From an uncultured Prevotellaceae bacterium (GTDB taxonomy: Bacteria > Bacteroidota > Bacteroidia > Bacteroidales > Bacteroidaceae), in assembly GCA_947169245.1 (NCBI GenBank), contig CAMVPA010000023.1, positions 1 to 56,365 on the forward strand: DNA of 56,365 nt. The letters run 5' to 3'. Shown in pieces: positions 49,738 through 56,365 of the stretch (within the stretch, counting starts at the first letter, position 1; each line of letters begins with the position of its first letter). The notes below the pieces were generated by a model. It was not told the origin of the DNA. It did not search any database and worked only from the letters and a program-made list of their open reading frames with translations. Made by a program: the position numbers and the translations under genes.

Positions 49738-51825
49738 TTAACGCACGGGTCGTATGGAACAACCATCGAAACGACTAGTGGCGCCCATGTGTGCAGCGTG
49801 AGGGGAAAAATACAGATAGTAAGCATATTCTGAAGTGCCCACATTGACGACAGATGAAGACCAGTAGCATCCGCAGTGACCACCAGTACCGAAATCATTA
49901 AAGCCTTTCATATTAAAAGATAGCATGATAGCATTGCCGTTTGGTCCTATAAATGTGCCAGAATAATATCCATATCGATCTAAGAGTGGAGTACTGTAAT
50001 CCAGTAATTCCTGCATTTGAGCCCTTGACGGCATATGCCATGGGGCACCCCAATGGACGGTAGCAGCATCATACTGAGTCCCTGCGATGTCAGTTCCAAG
50101 ATCCATGCATTTTGAGTGCTGAGAATCATAATACTTGTAATGGCCTTGGTTATACCATGCTTGCGTCTCTGTCATGCCCCAAGCATACCATCTGCCTTCA
50201 ACATCGCAACATGCCCACTTTGTACTAGAGGGCAATCCAAGATCAATAGCATGAGGATGGTTATCGTCAGGACATATGTTTTCCCGTTGAAAAATACCAA
50301 TTTCTGCCATTACTGTGTTTCCACTTCTTGTCGTTGCTACAACGGTTATGATATCACTGCGAATCTCTTTCGATGATTCCACCTTCACAACAAAGCCAGT
50401 TCCTTCTTTGTTTGCAGAGCACCAGTCGGGCTTGTCACCAATGCTCCACGTCATGCCTTTGCCAACTGTCACCGCTACATTTATTGAACCGCCACTCAGC
50501 CCAAATACAAGTTCTGAAGGCGAGACTTTGAGAAGTCCCTCTGTAGTGAAGGTCTTCATCTCACTTGTACGTCGACCGAACATGGTGCCAATGAAGGCCC
50601 AAACCTCATAGTCCGTACCGGCCTTCAAACCCGTAATGGTCGTCTCCCTCAAATCCCATACGTTAAACTCGCGTTCGGTGGACGCGTTGCCAGCCTCTCT
50701 TACGACAAAGCCCATCTTACTGATGACTGACCCCACCGATCCATAGTCGTCCTGCATGTCATATGAGCCGGCAACAATGGCTTCAGTTTCGGCCACCGAC
50801 AAGACTTCCACGTTAACTGTATATTTTGCGTCACGACTATTGTCAAAAAAATTGTGCCGCATAGGCTGTGTCGCATGTGCTATATCCGTCAAGCAGCGTA
50901 TCCTTCGCTGTACCTTGCTGTCTGTCGCCACATCTGGGATGTCATCGTCGGAAATAGCCGCCCCAACCTTGTCCCACAATCTGCCACCATATTCTTTGAC
51001 AGTGCCGAGTCCACCCATTAATTTGAATCCATACCATATTTTCTTAGGCTTCGTAGATGGGATCATATTCAGTATGATGTCTTCCCCAACGTCTTCTATA
51101 TATTCTTCCCGAATCTCTCTAAGTCGTTCAGGATTATCCTCCCATAGAGAATAATTTGCGTATGGAATTGCCACCTTCCCCCAAATAAAGGGGATCATGT
51201 TTAATCCAGGTAGGTCGAGGATTGATGTAATCCAACCTACACGGTCTGTTGCCCCTTTTATGTTGTTTAGCAGTTTTGTCACGTCCTCACGAGCAAAGTC
51301 CAGGTCATGGTCAATGGGCGCGCGTGTAGTCATGTCGTTTACGAAGGTCTGTTCCTCAATGGTGTATGTTCCACTGCTCCAATCTACATTGCATAGTGCC
51401 ACATGTATTCCCCCATCTATACTGTTGTATATGAGAGCCCTTCTGTCTGGAATTGAAGAATCCGAGAAACATGAACAGATGAGCACAGTACTGTCAGACG
51501 CTAGCATGACGTAGGATTCTCCCGTCTCCTGATTAGCCACTAGAAAAATGTCCATATCAGAAATGTCTGCATTGGCAAACTCGGCGATGGCCCATTCATC
51601 CACGCAAGCCAACATTCTTGGTACAGTCTCTTCCTGTTCGGATGCCTTCTGAAGGAACAGGATATCGACTTTCGAGCTGTTGCTGATATCTTCTGTAGAG
51701 GGATTTTCATCCGAATCGCTTCCGCAGGAGAATATAGTCCCCATTGTCATGGCCAAAAGGGCAAACACAGAGTGTCTCAGTAGAATCATGGGAAAATATT
51801 CCCTTTTTTTATCATTGGTAATCAT
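49738..51825 (-). CDS. Surface lipoprotein with BACON and Fib_succ_major domains
   Basis: A 695-residue lipoprotein. A type II signal peptide (starting at the internal MILLRHSVFALLAM) ends GTIFSCGSDS. The first about 330 residues are not recognised. A fibronectin-like segment (about 330-425, GLKAGTDYEVWAFIGTMFG) is followed by a BACON domain (about 430-510: VSPSELVFGLSGGSINVAVT, WSIGDKPDWCS), and the C-terminus is a Fibrobacter-major-paralogue domain (IDLGLPSSTKWACCDVEGRW ... GCYWSSSVVN ... CSIRPVR). BACON domains are usually carbohydrate- or mucin-binding modules on surface proteins. The gene is AT-richer than its neighbours and lies in the apparent insertion between parA and surE, next to the inverted-repeat element, so transfer is likely. 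Confidence 0.8.
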   Translation of the reverse strand: MITNDKKREYFPMILLRHSVFALLAMTMGTIFSCGSDSDENPSTEDISNSSKVDILFLQKASEQEETVPRMLACVDEWAIAEFANADISDMDIFLVANQETGESYVMLASDSTVLICSCFSDSSIPDRRALIYNSIDGGIHVALCNVDWSSGTYTIEEQTFVNDMTTRAPIDHDLDFAREDVTKLLNNIKGATDRVGWITSILDLPGLNMIPFIWGKVAIPYANYSLWEDNPERLREIREEYIEDVGEDIILNMIPSTKPKKIWYGFKLMGGLGTVKEYGGRLWDKVGAAISDDDIPDVATDSKVQRRIRCLTDIAHATQPMRHNFFDNSRDAKYTVNVEVLSVAETEAIVAGSYDMQDDYGSVGSVISKMGFVVREAGNASTEREFNVWDLRETTITGLKAGTDYEVWAFIGTMFGRRTSEMKTFTTEGLLKVSPSELVFGLSGGSINVAVTVGKGMTWSIGDKPDWCSANKEGTGFVVKVESSKEIRSDIITVVATTRSGNTVMAEIGIFQRENICPDDNHPHAIDLGLPSSTKWACCDVEGRWYAWGMTETQAWYNQGHYKYYDSQHSKCMDLGTDIAGTQYDAATVHWGAPWHMPSRAQMQELLDYSTPLLDRYGYYSGTFIGPNGNAIMLSFNMKGFNDFGTGGHCGCYWSSSVVNVGTSEYAYYLYFSPHAAHMGATSRFDGCSIRPVR

Positions 51826-51943
51826 AATGCGTTTTTTTAGTATGTCTTACCATAATAACGGAATACAGTTGCATATTATTGCTGGGACTGTCTGTCAATT
51901 ATGAGAACTGGCGTACTCTGGGAGTAAGAAAAGGATGTTTTTC

Positions 51944-51975
51944 TTTGTAGTTCTCTCGTTTTTCACTACCTTTGC
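51944..51975 (+). promoter_or_regulatory. Promoter for surE-lpxB
   Basis: TTTG at 51944-51947 and TACCTTTG at 51968-51975, 20 nt apart. The in-frame TTG at 51972 lies inside the -7 box, so the start must be ATG 51984, leaving a leader of only a few nucleotides. Confidence 0.8.
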
Positions 51976-51983
51976 AGGCGATT

Positions 51984-52781
51984 ATGGAAACAACGAAAGA
52001 AAGACCACTGATTCTGATGTCGAACGACGACGGCTATCAGGCGAAGGGCATTAACAGTCTTATTGATATGGTGGCACCGTTTGGTGACATCGTTGTCTGT
52101 GCACCCGACGGAGCACGCTCGGGATTCTCATGTGCCTTTTCGGCGGAGGTTCCGCTGAGGCTGAAACTGCAACGTCGGGAAGAGGGTGTCGAGGTCTGGT
52201 CGTGTAACGGCACACCTGTCGACTGCGTGAAGATGGCGCTCGACAACATTGTAGACCGTTGGCCGAGTATTGTCATCGGCGGCATAAACCACGGTGACAA
52301 CTCGTCGGTCAACAGCCACTATAGTGGTACGATGGGCGTGGTGATGGAGGGTTGTATGAAGTACATTCCTTCGGTAGCCTTCTCGCTCTGCGACCATAGC
52401 GAAGATGCCGACTTCGAGCCGATGCGCCCGCTGGTGCAGCGCATGACGGAACGGGTGCTGAAAGAGGGACTGCCACGGGGCGTGTGTCTGAACGTCAACT
52501 TCCCGGTGATAGAGGCAGGAAGTGAGAAGCAAGAGGCAAGTGCCTATCGGGGTGTGAAGGTGTGCCGCATGGCCAGAGGACGCTGGGTCAACGAGACGGT
52601 GAAGTGTCACAACCAACGGGGATACGACTACTGGTGGATGGCTGGCAACTACGTCAGCGACGAGGCCGATGCCGAGGATACCGACCGCTGGGCGCTGGCA
52701 CATGGCTATGTGGCCATCACGCCTACGCGTATCGACGTGACGGCTTATGAGATGATGGAACAGTTAAAGACCTGGGAATAA
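51984..52781 (+). CDS. surE: 5'-nucleotidase SurE
   Basis: A 265-residue stationary-phase survival nucleotidase. The metal-binding N-terminus ILMSNDDGYQAKGINSL (about residues 8-25) with the DD pair, PDGARSGFS, GTPVDCVKMAL and GGINHGDN (about 99-106) are all present. Residues about 176-187 (AGSEKQEASA) are encoded by gcaggaagtgagaagcaaga-type repeat sequence and replace the short loop before YRGVKVCRMA. Start ATG 51984 is fixed by the promoter. It precedes lpxB by 2 nt, the usual Bacteroidales pair. Confidence 0.95.
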   Translation: METTKERPLILMSNDDGYQAKGINSLIDMVAPFGDIVVCAPDGARSGFSCAFSAEVPLRLKLQRREEGVEVWSCNGTPVDCVKMALDNIVDRWPSIVIGGINHGDNSSVNSHYSGTMGVVMEGCMKYIPSVAFSLCDHSEDADFEPMRPLVQRMTERVLKEGLPRGVCLNVNFPVIEAGSEKQEASAYRGVKVCRMARGRWVNETVKCHNQRGYDYWWMAGNYVSDEADAEDTDRWALAHGYVAITPTRIDVTAYEMMEQLKTWE

Positions 52782-52783
52782 CA

Positions 52784-54064
52784 GTGAAGTACTACCTGAT
52801 AGCCGGTGAGGCCAGTGGCGACCTGCACGCCTCGCGACTGATGAGGTCGCTGCGGCAGAAAGACCCGGAGGCGGAGTTCCGCTTCTTCGGGGGCGACCTG
52901 ATGGCTGCCGAGGGCGGCACGCTGGTGAAGCACTACCGCGAGCTGGCTTACATGGGCTTCATTCCCGTGCTGCTGCACCTGAGGACCATCCTCCGCAACA
53001 TGAAGATGTGTAAGCAGGACATACGCGACTGGCAGCCCGACGTTGTGATCCTCGTGGACTACCCAGGGTTCAACCTCAGCATTGCAAAATATATACGCCG
53101 GTGGCGCGATGGCGCGGTGGTACGAGGGGGCGAGGCTAGTTCAAACGCTGAAAGTAATCTCGCACCCCCGCACCCCCGTACTCTCGTACCTCGAGTCTAT
53201 TACTACATCTCCCCGAAGATTTGGGCGTGGAAGGAGTACCGCATCAAGAATATCAAGCGTGATGTGGACGAGCTCTTCTCCATCCTGCCCTTCGAAGTGG
53301 ACTTCTTCGAGAAGAAGCATCACTACCCCATACACTACGTCGGCAACCCCACAGCACAGGAGGTGAGGGAATTTTTAGCCTCTCCCCCGACCCCTCCCCA
53401 GGTAGGGAGGGGAGGAGGCTGCACATCAGAGTCCCCCCTCTATTTGGAGGGGGATAGGGGGAGGCTTATTGCCCTGCTCGCCGGTTCCCGCAAGCAGGAG
53501 ATTAAAGACAACCTGCCGGCGATGATTGAAGCTACGCGCCACTTGGCCGACCGCTACGACATCGTGTTGGCGGGGGCACCGTCGATTGACCGCGGGTTCT
53601 ACGAGCCTTTCCTTCAAGGTTGCAGCGTGCGTCTCGTTTCTGACGAGACGTATCAACTCCTGTCAAAGGCCACGGCCGCTCTGGTCACCAGCGGTACGGC
53701 GACGCTGGAGACCTGTATGTTCCGCGTGCCGCAGGTGGTGTGCTACGAGACGCCGCTGCCACGGCTCATTGGATGGCTACGGAGACGGTTGCTGAAGGTG
53801 AAGTATATTTCGTTGGTCAACCTCATTGCTGACCGCGAGGTGGTGACCGAACTCGTAGCCGAGACGTTCTCGGTTGAGAACATACGGCGCGAACTGGAAA
53901 AGATTCTGCCTGGCGGCGAGGGTCGACAGCCGATGCTTGAAGCCTACGAAGACGTACACCGCCGACTCGGTGAGAGCAACGCTCCCGACTGTGCGGCCGA
54001 GCTGATGATAAAGCTTATAAAGGGGGAATCACCTAACACCCATCACCTAACACCCATCACCTAA
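52784..54064 (+). CDS. lpxB: Lipid-A-disaccharide synthase with two in-frame repeat insertions
   Basis: A GT19 glycosyltransferase that joins UDP-2,3-diacylglucosamine and lipid X to form the lipid A disaccharide at the inner membrane. A GTG start gives MKYYLIAGEASGDLHASRLM; conserved FFGGDLMAAEGG, DVVILVDYPGFNLSIAKY, YYISPKIWAWKEYRIKNIKR, IHYVGNPTAQE, LIALLAGSRKQEIKDNLPAM and ALVTSGTATLETCMFRVPQV are all intact. Residues about 105-139 (between IAKY and VYYYIS) and about 196-227 (between VREF and LIALLAGS) are encoded by two different repeat elements and replace family-typical loops. The C-terminus NTHHLTPIT is encoded by a cacctaacacccat repeat. Translation is coupled to surE. Confidence 0.95.
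   Translation: MKYYLIAGEASGDLHASRLMRSLRQKDPEAEFRFFGGDLMAAEGGTLVKHYRELAYMGFIPVLLHLRTILRNMKMCKQDIRDWQPDVVILVDYPGFNLSIAKYIRRWRDGAVVRGGEASSNAESNLAPPHPRTLVPRVYYYISPKIWAWKEYRIKNIKRDVDELFSILPFEVDFFEKKHHYPIHYVGNPTAQEVREFLASPPTPPQVGRGGGCTSESPLYLEGDRGRLIALLAGSRKQEIKDNLPAMIEATRHLADRYDIVLAGAPSIDRGFYEPFLQGCSVRLVSDETYQLLSKATAALVTSGTATLETCMFRVPQVVCYETPLPRLIGWLRRRLLKVKYISLVNLIADREVVTELVAETFSVENIRRELEKILPGGEGRQPMLEAYEDVHRRLGESNAPDCAAELMIKLIKGESPNTHHLTPIT
53098..53200. repeat. Inverted gtacgaggggg / cccccgtactc element inside lpxB
   Basis: ggtacgagggggcgagg (about 53119-53135) faces the tandem run ctcgcacccccgcaccccc (from about 53158) that ends in gtacctcgag. A 22-nt spacer separates the arms. It resembles the cgtaccccc repeat in the BASS gene and the cgaggtg arms of the hydrolase gene. 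The frame is preserved. Confidence 0.85.
53376..53466. repeat. Two GC-rich palindromes inside lpxB
   Basis: ctcccccgacccctcccc facing ggtagggaggggaggagg, then gtcccccctc facing gagggggatagggggaggc. Same family as the palindromes in DUF853, alaS and the parA-parB gap. It encodes SPPTPPQVGRGGG and then SPLYLEGDRGR. Confidence 0.88.
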
Positions 54065-54066
54065 CA
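54028..54066. repeat. cacctaacacccat tandem repeat at the lpxB-cdsA junction
   Basis: Three units of cacctaacacccat encode the last residues of lpxB and reach the 3-nt gap to the convergent cdsA stop. There is no room for a separate terminator. Confidence 0.85.
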
Positions 54067-54067
54067 C

Positions 54068-54916
54068 CTAAACCAGCGTCAGCGTATAAAGATAAACCAC
54101 CGCGGCGGGAATAGCCAGTAGCGAGGAGTCGAAACGGTCGAGCATGCCACCGTGACCGGGCAGTATGTTGCCGCTGTCCTTGATGCCGAGGGTGCGCTTG
54201 AAGAGACTCTCCACGAGGTCGCCCCACGTGCCGAAGACCACCACCACCAGTCCCAGACCAGCCCACTCGTAGGCTGTCAGTCCAAGGTCGTTGACGCCGT
54301 GGAGCGTGGTGAAGTGCCAGATGGCCAGGGCCATGGCCACTACAAACAGGCCGCCGCCAATGCTTCCCTCCCACGACTTTCCCGGAGAGATGCGCGGAAA
54401 CAGCTTATGACGTCCTAACAGCGAACCGCAGCAGTAGGCACCCGTATCGTTGGTCCACAGGAAGACGAAGATGGACAACGGAGCCAGGTAGCTGTACTCG
54501 ATGCTGTAGCCGTTGGAACGGAACGCCAGCACGTTGAGCAGCGAGAAGGGTAGGGCGATGTAGACCTGCGACAGCATGGTGTAGGCCCAGTTGTTGATGG
54601 GGTCCTTGGCCTGCAGGTAGAGCTCGGCCACCAGCAGGTAGATGATTGAGACCAAATAGGGTATGAACACCGTGGCGGGCGTCAGTCCGCTGTTGTAGCC
54701 GGCCATGGCCAGGAACAGGTAGACGCCGGAGACGGTACAGATGAACCGGTTGACGGTGATATACGGGCGGTCGTTGACCAGTCCTGTGAACTCCCAGACG
54801 GTGAGGCCGGTGACGAGTGAGAACAGGGCTACCATAGCCTGCGGATTCAGGAATCCTACTACGATGGCGGCGACAAAGAATACGCCGGTGATGGTTCTGA
54901 CGATGAGATTTTTCAT
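54068..54916 (-). CDS. cdsA: Phosphatidate cytidylyltransferase
   Basis: A 282-residue membrane enzyme that makes CDP-diacylglycerol from phosphatidic acid and CTP, the branch point of phospholipid synthesis. About seven transmembrane segments are visible. The CdsA signature is spread over FLWTNDTGAYCCGSLLGRHK, RISPGKSWEGSIGGG and the final DLVESLFKRTLGIKDSGNIL PGHGGMLDRFDS region. It follows ftsH by 6 nt on the same strand and is convergent with lpxB. Confidence 0.95.
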   Translation of the reverse strand: MKNLIVRTITGVFFVAAIVVGFLNPQAMVALFSLVTGLTVWEFTGLVNDRPYITVNRFICTVSGVYLFLAMAGYNSGLTPATVFIPYLVSIIYLLVAELYLQAKDPINNWAYTMLSQVYIALPFSLLNVLAFRSNGYSIEYSYLAPLSIFVFLWTNDTGAYCCGSLLGRHKLFPRISPGKSWEGSIGGGLFVVAMALAIWHFTTLHGVNDLGLTAYEWAGLGLVVVVFGTWGDLVESLFKRTLGIKDSGNILPGHGGMLDRFDSSLLAIPAAVVYLYTLTLV

Positions 54917-54922
54917 AGTGCT

Positions 54923-56365
54923 TTATCCTTGGTTTTCGGTATTTCCCGGATTTCCTGGAGATTCTGGAAGTTCTGGCGTCTCTGGCAATAGTCCCAGTTC
55001 CTTTGCACGCTCCTCAGCCATGCGCTCGGCGTCGGCACGCATCTGGGCCTCAAGGAGTTCCTCGGCACGGCTGGTCCAGGGGCGGGGACCGAAAATCTTC
55101 TCGACGTCTTCGGCGAAGATGACCTCGCGCTCTACCAGTAGCTGTGCCAGCTGGGCGTGACCGTCCTTGTGTTCGGTGAGTATCTGCTTGGCACGCTCGT
55201 ACTGCTCGTTCACCATCTTCAGCACCTCGTCGTCCATGATCTTGGCCGTCGTCTCGGAGTAGGGACGCTGGAACTGGTACTCCTGGTTGTTGTAGTAGCA
55301 GAGGTTAGGCAGCTTGTCGGACATGCCAGCGTATGCCACCATGCCGTAAGCCTGCTTCGTGGTGCGCTCCAAGTCGTTCATGGCTCCCGTGGAGATATGG
55401 CCGATGAACAGCTCCTCGGCAGCACGGCCACCCAGCAGCGAGCACATCTCATCGAGCATGGCCTCCTTGGTCTGTAGCACGCGCTCCTCGGGCAGGTACC
55501 AGGCGGCGCCGAGAGCCTGACCGCGGGGTACGATGCTGACCTTCACCAGCGGGTTGGCAAACTCCGTGAACCATGAGATGGTGGCATGACCGGCCTCGTG
55601 GATGGCGATGGAGCGTTTTTCACTCTCAGTCATCACCTTCGTCTTCTTCTCCAGACCGCCGATGATGCGGTCGACGGCGTCGAGGAAGTCCTGCTTGCCT
55701 ACCTTCTCGCGGTTGTAGCGGGCAGCTATCAGGGCGGCCTCGTTGCAGACGTTGGCGATGTCGGCACCCGAGAAACCGGGCGTCTGACGGGCCAGGAAGT
55801 CCACATCGACGCTCTCGTCGAGCTTCAGCGGCTTCAGGTGAACGTGGAAGACCTCCTTGCGCTCGTTGAGGTCGGGCAGGTCGACGTGTATCTGACGGTC
55901 GAAACGGCCTGCACGCAGCAGGGCCGAGTCGAGCATATCGGCACGGTTGGTGGCTGCCAGCGTGATGATGCCGCTGTTGGTGCCGAAGCCGTCCATCTCG
56001 GTCAGCAGGGCGTTCAGCGTGTTCTCGCGCTCGTCGTTGCCGCCCATGGCGGGGTTCTTGGAGCGGGCGCGGCCCACGGCGTCAATCTCGTCGATGAAGA
56101 TGATGCACGGTGCCTTCGTCTTGGCCTGCTGGAACAGGTCGCGCACGCGGCTGGCACCCACACCGACGAACATCTCAACGAAGTCGGAGCCCGACATCGA
56201 GAAGAACGGCACGCCGGCCTCGCCGGCAACGGCCTTGGCCAGCAGCGTCTTACCCGTTCCCGGAGGACCCACGAGCAGGGCGCCCTTGGGAATCTTTCCT
56301 CCTAACTCAGTATATTTCTGCGGATTCTTCAGGAAGTCCACAATCTCCTGCATCTCCTGCTTGGC
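54923..56365 (-). CDS. ftsH: ATP-dependent zinc metalloprotease FtsH (5' end beyond the window)
   Basis: The C-terminal about 480 residues of FtsH, the membrane-anchored AAA+ protease; the N-terminal periplasmic and membrane part lies past position 56365. Visible motifs are Walker [21 protein letters not shown], the pore loop [20 protein letters not shown], Walker [15 protein letters not shown], the [23 protein letters not shown], and the zinc site HEAGH. The C-terminus carries a degenerate repeat ([20 protein letters not shown]) encoded by short ttctggagattc-like units, absent from most homologues. It forms an operon with cdsA. Confidence 0.96.
   Translation of the reverse strand, partial: AKQEMQEIVDFLKNPQKYTELGGKIPKGALLVGPPGTGKTLLAKAVAGEAGVPFFSMSGSDFVEMFVGVGASRVRDLFQQAKTKAPCIIFIDEIDAVGRARSKNPAMGGNDERENTLNALLTEMDGFGTNSGIITLAATNRADMLDSALLRAGRFDRQIHVDLPDLNERKEVFHVHLKPLKLDESVDVDFLARQTPGFSGADIANVCNEAALIAARYNREKVGKQDFLDAVDRIIGGLEKKTKVMTESEKRSIAIHEAGHATISWFTEFANPLVKVSIVPRGQALGAAWYLPEERVLQTKEAMLDEMCSLLGGRAAEELFIGHISTGAMNDLERTTKQAYGMVAYAGMSDKLPNLCYYNNQEYQFQRPYSETTAKIMDDEVLKMVNEQYERAKQILTEHKDGHAQLAQLLVEREVIFAEDVEKIFGPRPWTSRAEELLEAQMRADAERMAEERAKELGLLPETPELPESPGNPGNTENQG
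54928..54992. repeat. Short ttctgg/tttccc repeat at the end of ftsH
   Basis: Six imperfect 9-bp units (tttcccgga, tttcctgga, gattctgga, agttctggc and variants) encode the Pro/Glu/Gly/Asn tail of FtsH. Confidence 0.6.

Overview
The window looks like chromosome from a Bacteroidota bacterium, most probably a Prevotella-like member of the Bacteroidales. Support comes from the repeated TTTG-(19-20)-TAnnTTTG promoters, a Mfa1/Mfa2 fimbrial locus, lipoproteins with Bacteroidales lipoboxes, a C10 (streptopain) protease, a BACON/Fib_succ_major lipoprotein, a shared C-terminal GRRV...KG(L/V/I)(Y/F)I tail on secreted proteins, and the gene order ftsH-cdsA / surE-lpxB / parA-parB-DUF5683-mltD-relA. No tRNA, rRNA, CRISPR array, integrase or complete insertion sequence was recognised.

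Layout. 0.2-4.5 kb: a HerA/DUF853 ATPase diverges from an AmmeMemoRadiSam pair (a MEMO-AMMECR1 fusion followed by the radical SAM protein). 4.5-12.2 kb is an eroded accessory zone. It holds a DUF488 fragment, a perfect 29-bp inverted repeat, a GH51-like enzyme remnant, a TSCPD protein, an Rpn nuclease with a variable-looking repeat tail, an orphan VapE-like protein, a DUF6078 protein, and two fused and frameshifted pseudogenes including an SNF2 helicase remnant. 12.4-13.4 kb: a BASS-type transporter. 13.5-31.0 kb (minus): a fimbrial locus running DUF3575/OmpA-like protein, Mfa1-type fimbrillin, two further fimbrillin lipoproteins, Mfa2/FimB, and a 2802-residue secreted protein. 31.2-39.9 kb: alaS, a C10 protease, a MerR regulator, a secreted alpha/beta hydrolase and a pectinesterase. 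39.9-46.2 kb (minus): parA, parB, DUF5683, lytic transglycosylase and relA/spoT. 46.4-51.8 kb: an apparent accessory insertion between parA and surE, made of a large secreted lyase-like protein, a nested inverted-repeat element of about 490 bp and a lipoprotein. 52.0-56.4 kb: surE-lpxB facing cdsA-ftsH; ftsH runs off the right edge.

The most striking signal is not a gene. Several families of short palindromic or tandem repeats occur both between genes and, in frame, inside conserved genes: alaS (two sites), lpxB (two sites), the MEMO-AMMECR1 fusion, DUF853 (two sites), the BASS transporter, surE, the alpha/beta hydrolase signal region, DUF3575, a fimbrillin and the GH51 remnant. They encode low-complexity peptides at places where the protein families usually have short variable linkers. 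This resembles the palindromic elements known inside Rickettsia genes, but with several unrelated repeat types in one genome.
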